DNA of 64,000 nt from Bimastos eiseni (lineage: Eukaryota > Annelida > Clitellata > Crassiclitellata > Lumbricidae), in NCBI GenBank assembly GCA_959347315.1, contig OY365806.1, forward strand, positions 33,162,054 through 33,226,053, in the 5' to 3' direction. Numbering within the stretch: the first letter of the stretch is position 1; every line of letters starts with the position of its first letter. Of this stretch, positions 1-14,500 are shown piece after piece. The position numbers and the translations under genes are program-made. Below the pieces are notes generated by a model that worked only from the letters and a program-made list of their open reading frames with translations, made no database searches and was not told the origin of the DNA.

Positions 1-99
1 AACCCCTCTAAAACACAGTTTATTTCATTGGTGTGCAACAGGCCACTTGAGGTATTGACTTTCTCAAGCCCTCCGTGTTCTTTCCACACATAACCTTTT

Positions 100-340
100 C
101 CCTCACCGTCCGTGACTTGGGAGTTACTCTTCACTCTAAGCTGACTCTCTCTCAACATGTGAACCTAGTTGCACAGAGTTATTACCAGCTTTGTCAGGTC
201 TCATGCTGTCACTAATGATGCATTCATGGTTCTCTTTCACTGACCACTGTTATTCCTTACTTGTTGGTCTTCCCCTTGGGATCCTGGGGTAACTAGATCG
301 GGTTCTGTGCTCGGCTCCTCGACTTATTAGACAGCTTTCT
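100..340 (+). mobile_element. LINE (CR1/L2-like) reverse transcriptase fragment
   Basis: From about 108 the plus strand reads VRDLGVTLHSKLTLSQHVNL then a YYQL motif, typical of the post-catalytic region of CR1-type non-LTR reverse transcriptases. Further on, shifted frames give remnants of the LTSRLDYCNSLLVGLP-type motif. Frameshifts show it is dead. Confidence 0.7.
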
Positions 341-597
341 AAGTTCGCCTCTGTCTGTGCATACATGCGCCGCGATGATGCGCGATATGTTGTAATGGCT
401 GCCTGAGTCCCATCGGATATCATTCTGCATTGTTGCTCTGTTTTCATGATGTGCTCGTGGTTGCATTGTACCTGCGTACGATGGAGCGCAACCATTCCAA
501 TAAATATTTGTTTGGTTGCACTCCATCATTTGTCAGCTTTGCCATGGTTTATGTGCATTTAAGAGGCATTTTGTTTGCAAGTTGCGTAGACCATGTG

Positions 598-1615
598 CAG
601 GGCTGTTAATATCATGATAAAGTATCGCGATACTTTTGTCAGTATCGCAGCGAGTATCGTGATAGTTTTATTTTGCTGGTATCGCATGTGTATCGCGATA
701 TCTATTTTTGGCCTGTCAGCGATACTCGATACCAATACTTTTTCTCACTGAAATTTATATGGTTTCTCATGAAATATGCGAAGCCAATCAACCCTATAAG
801 TTTAGTTGATGAGTTTAGGCCTATATATATATACATGTACATGTATAGCCTCTTTCGGCCATATAAACCTTGGTGCAAATAGACGGAATATTGCATAGGC
901 ATAAATAAAGGAACGACCGCAGTAGGCCTATGTCCTTTTGCGTTCACTGATAGAAGTGGCCTGCCTAATTAATTTTAGAGTGCTTGCAAGTTTAGTTGAT
1001 CTTGAAAATAAATAGGACTGAGGAAACAAAGATTGCTAGTGTGATATCAGAGCATTGTGTTCGAGCAGCGGGCCTGAAGACTGCTTCAAAGACATTGTGA
1101 TTGGACCAAGCACCAATATGGACTGGAAAGTTCCCATGTTCTTTCATGTCAAAAGTTTTGGGGCGATATTCAGGGGCCATAAATTTTAGATCCTTTTAAA
1201 ATAACAAGCCAATTCATCAACCTTTAGTAGTGAAGCCTGATTTACAAATGACTACCGGGTATGTCAGCAAAATAAAAAAAATGGCGTTAGAGGTTCAAAA
1301 CACCACATTTTCATATAGAAGAAATGTTTAGCTTGGGGTGACATCTGTGTTTAAGAGAAAAGTGTGTAAACGGAAATTTGATGAGTAACCATTCCTCTTA
1401 TTTTATGATTGGTCCAAGCCGGGCCAAGCGATTCCTTGGGAAATTTTCGATAATTATCGGTGCATGAATTATAAATTTAAAAGGCTAAGATCGAATTCAG
1501 CAAGCATATTGAAAAGTATTGGCAAAAGTATTGGTATTGGTATCGCGATACTTTTACTTAGGAAGTATTGGTATTGCCATTGCAATACTTTTTTCAAGTA
1601 TTATTAACAGCCCTG
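598..1615. mobile_element. hAT-type MITE copy A, 1018 bp, 8-bp target duplication
   Basis: Begins CAGGGCTGTTAATA and ends in the inverted complement TATTAACAGCCCTG. It is flanked on both sides by ACCATGTG (590-597 and 1616-1623), a perfect 8-bp target site duplication as made by hAT transposases. Both ends are built from repeated TATCGCGATAC and GTATTGGTATT words. No transposase is encoded, so it is non-autonomous. Confidence 0.92.
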
Positions 1616-1904
1616 ACCATGTGATTGCATCAGACCATCCTTCATATCCATACAGTATCCATACTCAGCCACGTGGAGCGTGTATGCCCTCTGTTGCTGA
1701 ATGTTTTCGTCTCAGTGGAGGACAATTGATATGGCCATTGGAGTTACCCGACCGATAGTCATGAGTGGCTCTACAATCTATCGATCAAAATATAACGAAT
1801 GCCTTTTCTATGTCCTCCTTGTGCCTCGATGAATAGCCGAATGTGCGTCATCTTCCACCAGTGAGGGACTACTCATCGACATCGTCACCGTGTCTACGAA
1901 TGCC

Positions 1905-2000
1905 ATTGACAGTTGTCACTCTACCCTATCAACACAACTTGACTCAGAGACTCTGAACATCTGTCAGCTGTCGGTGGGAATCTGTTGGTTGGTTCAACGC
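1905..2000. repeat. Interspersed repeat shared with 11110-11230 (inverted)
   Basis: The stretch starting TGACAGTTGTCACTCTAC and containing GAGACTCTGAACATCTGTC recurs in reverse orientation at about 11110-11230. I see no coding content; it is probably part of an old transposon. Confidence 0.6.
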
Positions 2001-2329
2001 GTGTACGCGGGTTGTGGGCCAACCATTAGTGACTTTTAAGCTTACTTTGCAGAGTTTTGCTGACTGATGTATTTTCTATCATAATGACATTTAACATCAT
2101 ATTGGCCAGCACGAAAAGTGCCTCTGAGTGGATATCTTGAATGGACGCTCGATTACATTGCATTACATTATATTACTTGCACAATCTTTGCCGCCGAGTA
2201 TCCGACATTGCAGAGTGTCGAGTGCTTCGCTCTGTGACAAGGGTTGAGCTTCTAGTTCCATGGGATCACTGGGCTATCAGGCAGTGCCATGCTTTTTTAG
2301 TTGTGGACTCTTCCATCTGTGATGACATA

Positions 2330-2450
2330 CCACTGGAGATCTGCTCTCTATTTTTGGTCCATCTGGCAGTTATGGCTGGATGGGACCACTTAAGAGTAGC
2401 TACTCGAAGGAGTGCAATTTAAAAATTCTTAGAATGAATGAACTTCTACA
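2330..2450 (+). mobile_element. LINE 3'-end relic
   Basis: The sequence GGCTGGATGGGACCACTTAA, then AGAGTAGCTACTCG, a GAGTGCAATTTAA box and a GAATGAATGAA tail, matches the end of the LINE copy near 62035-62110. It is a short 3' tail of the same family. Confidence 0.55.
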
Positions 2451-2655
2451 CTATTGAAGCATGGTTATATTGTGAAGGACCTTATCCATCTGAATGATCT
2501 TTAATATGGCTTAAACTAGTGGGGAAAGGGTGTTAGAAAAATGTTCAGTTACAGTATACTGCTTAAAAGTATACAGAACCTTTTGATTGTTTGTACACCA
2601 TTAAAACTTTCTCTGGGGTATATGAATATTCCTTTTTTGTCTATAAGGCTTGCAG

Positions 2656-5512
2656 CCACAAGGGAACTGTGCATTGGTTTGAAGAAATTTGCCACTCATG
2701 TTGAAATGCGCCTGAATCAGTGTAAGATAATCACTTTGTTAATTTTTCTGCACCTCTGCCATGTAATTCTATTGCAGTTTCATAGAACCTCATTCAAATG
2801 TGCAAGAGAGCAATTAATAATGTACAAATCCATTGATGACAATGACAACAATCATGGCAATGATGATGATTAACACAACAAGGATACGGTTTATGCTGTT
2901 ATGATACAGTTATATATCCATGATGATGATAATGATTATGACGACGATGAAAACAATAACGATGGTGATGATTGAGATGATTGCTATAACTGGAATGAAG
3001 CTACAGTTGAATGTACTTTATGATAATATATTATCTGAGGGATAGAGGTGATGCTTGTGACGGTGAGGGTGCATCAAACGCTCCAATGTCAATCAAATGT
3101 TCTGTCTATAGGGCCCCAATAGTACTCATGCCAATTTTTTTCCAAGTCAGAATTGGTTTAGGGGTCCACCGGAGTTCTAAAAATCCAGTATAGCTTAATG
3201 TAAATATGTCCAGGCGTTTTTACATAGAAATGTTGTCTGCTTCTCTTCTTCTTAAGTAGCTATTCTATGACTAAGCTCCATGTGGTTAACTATTCCATGC
3301 TTGTCTAACCATTTCATCATTGCAATATTTTTGTTATAACGACACATTTGAGTGAGTTTTAGCAAGATTTGATACTACCACATCCAACACAGGACATGTA
3401 GGCTAACTGTGACTATCGAGCTCTTCTTTGGTCAGCCTGTCGTCACCATGTTCCCAAGGTTGTTCTGTCACATGTGTTGGATGACCTACTTACAAGGCTT
3501 CGAAAGAACTTTAACTCTTACCAATCGTGAGGCCACTGTGAGCGGCCAATTTTCAATGAGTTTGATATAATAATCGAAGGGGTAAAGGTTAATGTCATGT
3601 CAGTGATGGGATCAATCGACGAACCACTGACAGGACATAAAAGTTCTTTCGAAGCCTTGTAAGCAGGGTGACGTCTGGAGACTTGGAGGTTTCGATGTGT
3701 TGGTTATCAAACTGTCGATCAGTCTACGACGATTGTCATGATTCGATTCTACAGTGTTTAGCCAGAGTGCGTAAGGCTCTATTGGTGAGTGCAGAGAGAA
3801 TATGCTTAAGCTTGCTGGTTCAGAGCTACCAACTCGACTTGACGACTATAAGGTGTTTATCGAGCTGCACTTGGTTTTCCTCGATGGAGAAGAAGCAGAA
3901 CGCCGAGTGACATTTAAGAGACCGAGAGCTCTGCACGAGGCCAGATGATTGTCGAAATTAACCTATTCGATCATGATAATTTGTCTGTTTGAGCAGCAGA
4001 TTCAAGATCTACATTGTGGAATGATCATGACACTTCACCAAGTATCAAAAGTAAGTAACTTTGTCAACTTTGCAACCCTCGTCTACAGCATCTGGTGGAT
4101 TATGACTAACTCTATGGAGGATGCCCCATGAAACGACTTGAACTTATATCAGTCTCTGTTGAAGTATTAGGATGTTCTTTCAGAGATCTCTAGTAGTGCC
4201 ATTCGAGCCTTCAAGTTGCATCTCTGGTATCTGACTGTAATTGGTGTCTGTTGTGCTGTGGAGCAAAAAAGGTTTAGAAGGATGCACGATGTGATCTTGC
4301 CAACAAACTGCTAGCCATCAAGTAGAGATTTTGTAAGGGATTTGGCAATCCCAGGTTTCTATCATCAGTAACATTAACAACAACCCTGGCTGATCTGGTT
4401 ACGGTTGACTCGTGGTGTGTTTTTCACCTGATACAGTTGGATCCACAGTTTTTTAAAGAAGAAGTTGCAGTCTGGCCAAGTTCTGCCACGTATCAGTTGT
4501 TACTGATCAACCTGCAGGCATTGAACGTAGTTAATGACTGCTGAAGCTCAGTTCAGACTTTTTGAGCTCAGCTAAAGGAGAAGAACATTATCAAAACGTG
4601 CTGCAGGTTGTTGAGCACGATCATAAGCGATGGCCAAATGTCCATAGAAGCGACAGTCCCGCAAAATGACTTACGGTGCTACACTTGATGCACATTGCAC
4701 ATATGTTAAATTTATGTTACATTATTGTTTCTTTGACAGATACTGCATGCCTTTAACTAATCTGCTTCACTATTTTCTGGCTTGTGTTGCATATACAGCA
4801 CAATGAAACTATAACTGAAAAACCTTCTCTTATTTCGAAAAACTTTCATTTTCGTCATTTAAAAAAAAATTAAAGTGCTCGATGGACCCCCTAGATGATG
4901 AGTAAACTTCCTGAAACTTTTAAGGATAGTTTCTTTTAGTAATTTAAAAAAATTAATATATAGACAGACAGACTCCTCCTGAAAAATTTCAAAAATCATG
5001 GGGCGTTTGATGTACCCTAGTGATGACAATGATGATGATGATCATTATGAAGGTAGCTTGGTATTGATGAGGATTTGTGATGTTGTCTCAAAAGGTGAGG
5101 CAGAAAAGGCAGAGCTGTCAACTACTGTCCAGGACAACATCGAACAGTTGAGAGTAAGAACCAGCCTCAGTTTTACATGGAAATGATGGTGTAGCGGAGG
5201 TCAAGGGGTAGAAAAGAGAACAGCAAGACGAGATATTAACAGACATATCTTTACATATTTTACGTATTTATTTATACATTATTATCATGCTCCCTAAATT
5301 AAAATGGTGATCATATGAAGACAATGAGAGGCTATGTCCAATAGACTGAAGACTTAGTTCATGAGAAAATTCAGATTTGATTTTCAGTTTCCAAAATTTT
5401 CCTAAAGTGAGCTCTATTTAGCACTTGCTATTGGAGCTTCTGCTCTTTATGCTAGTGATGTTGCCATTCATCTACAAGACTATCACCCCACCCCTCCATA
5501 AGAGAGAGATAA

Positions 5513-5573
<61 letters not shown>

Positions 5574-8500
5574 AAGACAGACCTGCACATCTTTTCTTAG
5601 AAATGCTAATTGAGGCCTAGCTACACAACTGCGCTGAAACATTCTGCATGAATAACGTATTACAAATTGCTGTACAAGGCAAATCACAACAAATCTAATC
5701 TAATATTTCAAAACTTCTGTAGTTCCATTATCATGATGCACAAGACACCAGAAAGCAGATGGTCACTTTTAAGAAAAAGAGAGTTGTATAATCACAACAC
5801 CATTTGAGAGTCATGATGCCTAGAGACTGGAATAGAAGCTACAAAGGCTAGTGTCTAATGTAGTATGGTGACATATATAGCACCTTATTATTACACAATA
5901 CACATGCATCATCAATGATTGGATGCTCTTGAGCAAAACTGGATTCATGAGGCTACAGACAGTACAATTGTGTTTGATAAAATAATTCACTTGGTGATAA
6001 TTATGGGTTTATCTTTTCTTTGAAGGAACTCTCAGAGCAGTTTTCTCAGCTCAGTCTGAAGGCTAGTGATCGTCATGCAGAACTAGCACAAAAAAGTTAG
6101 TAACTTTTTTGTTAATTGCTCTTTTTATGGGTATTGCTGGGTAGCTGCATGATTTTGCTGATACAACGTCTGCAGGACTAAATGAGTTATGACAAATTGA
6201 AAGCTATTGGTAGTTCGATGAGTAACTGTGCCATATAATGCCATGCCACCTGAACTTATTCAGCACTCCATGCTCAATTGATGAATACTATTTAAATATT
6301 GGAGAGTGCCTGCATTTTTTAGACTGCCACTATAGAAATTTAACAGAGATGATGATGACGACGATGATGACGTCAATGATGTTGATGATGAGGAGACATG
6401 TGGGGTGCTGGTGGATTTTGGTTCACCTTGATAAAAATTTTCTCAAACTCATTCAGACCCCTCTTGATGAATTTGTGGGACTGATGCTAGGATTAACCCT
6501 TACCCTCCAATTATTATATCAAAGGCATTAAAATTGGTCGCTGTGAGCGGCCTCAGGAGTGGTAAGGGATAATGCCAGTTACCTTGGTTTTGTTTTAGTG
6601 GTCATTGAGCAAGCTGGCAGAAATGCTCAGGAGAAGGAGTTTACTCTACTCATCTCTCAATTGCAAGCTGAGGTTTGTTGCAATGTACTTCATATGTTGA
6701 CGTTTATAATGAATTATTATTAATCGAACATTTTGGAATCATTTTCGTGACTGTGTAAGCACGACAGACATGCTGCAGTATTGCCTCTGTGTATCACCAG
6801 GCAGTTGGCTTCTTTCCATGCAACAAGTTCCTTCCATGGCTCTCTGTATTTGTTTCATAACAGGAAAGCAAAGAGGTAGCCATTTGGATTACTTTGTTTC
6901 AACACTGTTATGCTTCTGTGTACAATAATCTGTTTTTGCAGAGTTGTCAATTTTACTTAAATTTTGATATCGTCTGACTTTTTATCTCTCTGCCGATAGA
7001 AAGTAAGCAATTAGGAGTTACGATTACCATAGGAACAAATTAATTTGTATAGCATTTGTGTGAATTCTCATGCTGTGTTAGTGCACAAGCACGCGGGATG
7101 ATTGCATGATCGAGAACGGAGTGAGTACATGTAGGTAACATTCTTTAAAGGAGGCTAAAGACAACCTAGGACATGGCTAGGGTTGAGTAGCGCAGAAGAG
7201 AATAGTGAGGAATCTGCACGACATAAAGCTCCTCATATTTTGTATAATGAAAATGCAATATAAAATATATTAGGCCCCATTAATAAGTTCAACTTCTATA
7301 GCTGTGGTGCATTATGATTATACACCTGGTATCAACTGATGGCATAATACAACCAAGTTGTAATCAGGTAAGGCCAGGCATTGCTGGATGGAAGTGTTTA
7401 AAATTAGCTATATGTAAAATGCACTTTTCAAAACTGGTTTTTAGAGGTTCTAGCACAGTGCCAGATAAACAAAATCACAAATGCCCTCATAACTGTATCC
7501 AACTGCTGTATTTTGCTTGTTTAGGTATGCCAATGCAAAGAGGAATGCACTGACATGGAGCACCGCCTAGTAACTTTGCAGATGGAATGCGAAATGAAAG
7601 ATAAAGAAATCTTGTCACTTCGGACAGAGAATCTGGAGAAAAATGAAGAGTTTCTTAAACTGTCCAAAGCCTATAGCGAGAGGGAGAGCTGTATTGCATC
7701 TTTGAACTTGAGATGTGATGAAAATGGAATAAAGATTGAATTGCTAATGAAAGAAAATGAAGAACTTAGAAGTACTATTGACTTGATAACACTGGAGATT
7801 CATGGCAGGGAGGAAAAGATAAAGTCAATGGAAAAGGATTTTTCTGAAAGGAAATCCTTTATTACTGAACTCCAGGCTACCATTGATGAACTTCAGCTGA
7901 AGCTTCATGTGCTTCAGACAAAATTTGGTAATAAATTTGTCTATGGCTGATTTTACTGCATTATTAATATATAGTAATTGATTGATCATTGATCTTGATT
8001 GACTGACCTAGTGGGTCACTGGCTGGCTAGCCACCTAATTAATTGTTGGGGTCTACTGATTGGTTGGTTGTTTGGTTGGATAAATGATTTATTGGTTAGT
8101 CAATTGTTTGGTTGTTGTATTAAATTACTACTTTATTTATTTATGAAGTTAGTATTTGTTTTAAAATATTTTAGCACTTTAATAATCTCTTGATCAAACT
8201 GTGGTTTGTTGCCTATTTAGATGGATGATTGATATGTTGGTTGCTTGGTTGTTGCACTAATTAATAAATTAATTAATTGATTCATGAAGTTTTAGTTTTT
8301 GTTTTCAGTATTTTAGCTTATAATTAAATTCTTTTGTTTTTTTAAAGATGAAACTGTGGAGGCAACAACAAAAGAATTGGCTGATACCAAGGTGATTTTC
8401 ATCAACCTAAGTTAAAAAATAACTTTTTTTGCATTTTAAATTGAATAAATTTCTTTCTTTATTTTGTTTTTAGTTTATTTTTCAACCATTTTGGACTTTG

Positions 8501-11500
8501 TAATGGCTTCATTTCCAAGATGACATTTATTTATTTATTTAGGAGTTTAGGCCTATTATGATCGATTTTGTACTCCTTGTTTGAGATTGATAATTGTTTT
8601 TTTATTAGATGTATGGAGAGCAGCAACTTTCTGCAATGCAAGAAGCAATGAATGAGGAAACGACAAAGCTTTTCGATAAAATAAAGATGGATCTAGAAAA
8701 AAAGAGGCCAGTTGTTAATTTTTACTCTGATTTTGAAATAATTTCATGATGCAAATGTTTATATAGTGCCTTTCAGAACTTGCTGATGACATAATTTATA
8801 ATTCTTCTATTAGAGATTGTATTTATTAGTTTTGAATCCATATTGAGGATATTAAGTTTACCAAATGTGGCATAATTCCTCAATTTTGACTTACAGACGG
8901 ACTAATATTATTCAAGGATTAATAAATATAGATTGAACCACTGTAGAATGGGACAGAGTGGCTTAACTGCAAATAATAAACGATTTGTAATGGTATTATT
9001 ATTATTTAAAAAAATAGCTTCCCCAAATTTCTTAAATGGAGCATTTTCTCCAATGTTTCTATGGTGTAGACACCTCTGGCATGAGGTAGGATATAATTCC
9101 ACAAACATGAAACATTATGCTTGGGGTAAAATGTTTTTAAAAATTGGGCTTTGTTCCCAAGACCACCTGGAAAAGTCTTTCTGAAGACAATGATTTTGTT
9201 ACAATGGATACAGATGGAAAGTTACAGAAGTGTCTTCTTCATAATATAAACGAGCAGCAGATGGCCAACAGTATAAACATTTGGTCATAATGAAAATAGG
9301 GCAAAGATTCTCAATTGTGACAAGATGGCATATATGTTGCAAGCTGTCCAACATATTTGGCAGATTTATATGTTGCAGCCTGTTCAGCTGCTCAAAGTAC
9401 AACATATTTTAAAGCCTCTATTGAGATTGTTGTATGTGACAATTACGAGGTGGAGCAAGTATGGATGACTGTATTGTCCCAAACTAAGTACATACCACCA
9501 GTCTTAGGTGTCGTGGTAGCACCTTTCTGGCCGGTAACCATCAGTTTATACAAAAATGAATGGATGCTTTTGTGCATTGGATATTTGTATTTTGGAGTGC
9601 TTGCCTAATGGGGCATGTTTACCATTGAACAATTCATATTGTTACTCATAAGCTCCAAGTTTTGTAAACTCAAAATTTCTTAAATGCTATATGCTAAAGC
9701 ACCAGCTTATCACTACTTTCACGATAGTTTTAATCAACACTGTATTGTTCTGGTGATTTGATCATTATTATAATTGTCATTATTTTTACAATTTTAATTA
9801 TATATTTACAATTATACATTTTAAACTAAAACATGTCCGAAGAAATAAAGACGTCTTGTGTATTTTCAGCCAGGAACTAGACCTGTGTAAGCAAGAGTTT
9901 GAGGTTTTGTGTGAGCAACACAGATTACTCAAAGTTAAACTGGATTGTCGTGAAGATGAATACTCAAGAACCATAGCACAATTTCAGGTTTCATGCAGTT
10001 TATTCCAAGTTGGCATATGTACCATGTATATATTGTATGTGCGTATATATGCATATTTAATGATGATATTGTTTATTGTTATGTAATAACATGCCAGATG
10101 TAATACCGCAATTTAATAGACGATCTAGGAGAATGTTATTAGATCTGTTGTTGACAGACATTTCATATTCTTCTGCAGAACTCTAGATATATTTATGTAT
10201 TTTAGCATCCTTTCTAGGCAGTTCATCATGACCCTGGGCCTATAATCTTATTCTTTAGGGGTGTTTAGTGGGTGATGGAAGCAGGGATTCAGTACATGGT
10301 TATGGTTCCTCTCAATGTTCTGGAGGACACGGTCTGATACATACGCATATCCCCACCAGGTGGGCGAATCGTACAGTAGACGGGATGCTGTTGTTGCCTC
10401 TGCAACTACATTCAATACATCATGCAAATGCATCACGAGACAGATTGTGAGTCCTTATCATGCACAGTACTTGAAGCGATGCAGGGCTGACGCCGATTAT
10501 TTCCTTCACATGGGGAGTCACACTGAGATTATTTCAAAAGGTGACTCCAAGAATTTTCAGTGTTTCAACCTGAGTCAGTCCTTCTGTTAGCAGTGGCAGC
10601 TCCACTTTTCCTCCTCCTGCTGCTGGCATCTCTCTGGATTTGGAAGCCTTGAGTTATTTCATTTAGCCCACATTAAGACAGCCTAAAGCTCTTTCTTGAC
10701 AGTTTCTTTAGATGACAAGCCGACCAACAGATAGGTGTCAACTGCATATATGTTCATCATGTTTGTATTTGTCTGTATGTGTATGCGACTATGTGTGCTT
10801 ACTGTATAAAGTGTATATAGAAATATATGTAATGTAATGTAATCTGAAACATTTATATAGCGCCCTTCAAGATATTTACTCAGAGGCGCTCTCTGCGCTG
10901 GCCGTAATGATGTTAAATGACACTGTTAACAAAATAACAAAAAATGCATCTATTAGCAAAACTATGCACAGTTAGCTTAAAAGAGTCATCAGTGGTGGGC
11001 CCTTGCACAAGCGTGGAGTTATTAATCTGCACTTTTATTGCGGCCGTGTCTAATGCTGAGTGCATCAGTCAATGACGCATCAAATCCAATCGCGATCAGG
11101 TCAATTCCAGGGGGTCAGTCCAACCAACCAAGCAGCGGATTCCCGTCGACAGCTGACAAGATGGCATGGATGTTCAGAATCTCTGGGCCAAGTGGTGTCG
11201 ATGAGTAGAGTGACAACTGTCAACCCATGTGTATGTGTGTATGCAAGTAACTGCACATTTATCCACCCAAAATTACTTTTGGTGGCACACACCCCTATTT
11301 AATACTTTTCTATATTATTTCCATTATAGAAGGTTGCGTGTTACAATGGTAATGTGTTAAAACTGAAAAACTAACGCTGACTGGCTTGCCCGATGAAGAT
11401 TTTTTTAATGGATTTTGAAGTGAAGACATTTTAAGTTTTTTGGACCTAACAAGTAGCAACATTCTCGAGCAGTTCAAAGAAAACAATAGGTGTACTTGTT

Positions 11501-14500
11501 CCATTCTCAACAGCATATATTTGTGAAACCAGGTTTTTCCGCTCTTCTTCATGTGAAAACAAGTTTAGAGACTTCCTCAATGCTCAGCACGACATATTTT
11601 ATACATAATCGAAAACAAGCATGAACAAAAGTCACATTAAAATGATTTTATTTGATATTTCTTATATTTTGAATTTTCTAGTCAATAAACAGTTAAATAA
11701 TCATACTACTAGTAACTAGTTCATTTAGTTAGTAGTAGTGACTGATAATTTGACCCCAAAATTCAAGGTTTCCATTTTATCTTCGGCACAGAAGGTGCGG
11801 GATGGAATTTCAAAATTTTGGGGGTGCCAACATAGAAAAGTGTTAAGAACTACTGTCTGAGGAGTGAAGGAACATGCATATTGTATAAGTCATAACTTGT
11901 TGCAGTTTTTAGGTAAATGCTCAGTTTTTGCAGTGAGTAATGCAGCATACAGGTCTATATTCCTTCATTAATTTTACCGTTTTGCACTTATTTTGTAGGA
12001 ACTACTTGATACATGTGTTGAAATTGATTCTTGCTGTACAGAAGATAAAAACAAGCTTGCTGAATTTTGTGAGTTTTTTTTACATTTGAATGAACTCTAT
12101 AAATGAATTCTGAGAATGAATAAAAGAGTGCTTTTGAACGTAGTAGATATATATATATATATATAGTTTCAAACTCAGAAGAGCCAAACCATAATAGATA
12201 AAAACATAAGAGTATACTGAACTAAAATAACTAGTTATGAATTACAGTTGATGTGAGAAATTATCTGTTGTCTCTTTTTCAGTGAATAATCTTATTGTGG
12301 AGCTTGGTGAATTTCTGCTGATTGATAAATGTTTGGAAATTCAGGTGAGCAGAAGTTTCTTCTGAGTGAGACATATTTTGCTGAAATTTATTAATCTAGC
12401 TCCTTTTTGTTCTTTATCCCCATCATTACCTTGATACATAATCTTTATTTGAAGCATATAATCAATGAGTGATTTCCTCACTCCTCTACCTGCACTGTGC
12501 ACTGATAGGACAGTCAGGCAATTACAACAGGTTGACCATGGATGGTTCTTATGGTTGTTTGCAGATGTGAAACAGGTCAGAAGAAAATGATGTAGTATGA
12601 AAGAATGTCTTTGCAAAGTCGACTATATTATAGCGCCTGCGAGGAGTTTGCACAGTGCCAATTATTTCGTCCACAGATGTGCCTGAGGACATGATTAGGG
12701 GTCTCATAATGAACAAGATGGTTGAGGTTATGAGGGCATGATCTGACAGTGCCGCATGAGCAACTTGCAGATCCGCTACTGCACAATCCATTGTCCTGTT
12801 GATCAAACCCTTGGTTAGGATAGCCTTATTGGCTACTTTTTGCTAAATTAGCACTTTTCCTTTGAGGTTTTGCACTTTTATTCATAATTGCTCCCACTCC
12901 CTTTCTTCCTCACTTACTTTCAATTCCTCACTGCCATTATATACCATTTGAACATCTTTTTTCATTCTCTCTTTATATGCAATGCTGGTTAAACTGACTG
13001 ATCTATAGCAACACTCTGGAGAACAGCAGAGCATTACACAGGCCAAATGTGTACAGTTCAAGGACAGACTGGATCAGTTGCAGAACCAGATTAAAGCCCT
13101 TCTGACTAGTACTGTACCCTGCCTTGCAGAAGACCAAGCCAAAGATTACAAAGCATTGAGCACAAAGCAAGAAATTGAGGTTGGTGAAACCTTTTACATG
13201 TACATGTAGTTCTAACAATTGCATCATATTCTGCCAACAGGGTGCAATATATGAAGCGGGTGAAAGACCCCCTACATACACGCGGCATCTGCACTTCAAT
13301 ATGTCTTGAATTATGTTGTATTTAAACACCATAAAGTACCTCTACTAGTAGGGTGAACTATTTAGAGGTTATCCCAGTGTGCAAGACCTCGGGAGAGGAA
13401 ATATGTTTTGAGAATAGCAAAAAAGGAGGAGGTGAGGTTACCAGCTAGACTTTGAGGAAAGTAGATGGAGACAATGCATTCCAAACCCGTTGGGGCAAAG
13501 GACCAGAATTGAGTCATAGCTGTTCTAGTATGAGAGACTAGAAGATCAAGTCTTTTTGAAGGGTGTTGTGGACGATTCCAGGATACTAGAAGTGGCAAAG
13601 TATCACATCAGGAAGAGATTTTGGGGCAAGACCCTGTTGTGTCTTGAAGACCAGATGAGAATTTGGAATTTATTGCTTGCATTTGTGAGTGTAGTTTTCA
13701 ACTGCGTGTACAATTTTAAATAATTGAATGGTCATAACTAATTTAACTAATCATATCTAAAATTGCCCATACATAGCTACACAACTGTATAATTTAATCA
13801 AAGCTGATGTCTTAACTTGCTAGAACATGTCAGTGTACATGTGTGTGTGTGCATTAGGATTTATGTATGCATCTGTGTTTGTAGCAGTTGGGCATTCTTG
13901 CATCTAGTCATTTATTACTTTACACTATATATGTGGCATGGTTATTTCAGAGAATATCTAACATTCATCGGGAGCTTAGTGGCCTGCTATTTGAAGAGCT
14001 GAAAAATGTTAAAAGGAGTTGTGAGTTCTGTTTTATATTTCCAATTAAATGCCTATGATGTCTTGCATCTTTGTTCCTAATGTTTAAAAGGTTCTACATA
14101 AATGAAATGACAATTCATACATAATTTTTACTTTGCTGATTTTATTGTATGATTTTGATGTAACAGTTGCACCAGTGATCCTAATTTCCATTTATCTTTA
14201 AGCAGGAACTAATTTAAGCCCATAATGGGCTTTAACAAATGCAATGTAGATGTTCTGTTACTGTATGTTGCAATTACAAGGTTCTTGAATGACTCCATTG
14301 TTAAAACACTGTACTCAAAGTACCATGTATAATGTATATTTTTATTATGTAAGTGACTAACTTGGACTTGCTTGTGTAGTGATAGATGAACTACAGGAAA
14401 GAAGGAAATTACAGGAGGAATACAGTGGGTTGTTGCAAAGATCAGAAACTGAAGTATGATTTATCTGGACATTTTTTCGACAACTTTAGTCATAATTCAA

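Noticed and set aside
2141..2422. 93-codon plus-strand open frame considered as an upstream SYCP1-like exon
   Set aside because: Not coiled-coil; its end matches a LINE 3' tail.
3997..4050. Exon-like stretch with AG/GTAAGT borders, first considered for the SYCP1-like gene
   Set aside because: Its phase does not fit between the neighbouring exons, and its translation continues the degenerate mobile-type ORF on both sides.
5425..5687. Open frames of Arg-Glu and Ser-Leu repeats
   Set aside because: Artefact of the AG microsatellite.
10248..10590. Overlapping open frames on both strands
   Set aside because: No recognisable domain or splice chain; probably old repeat DNA in an intron.
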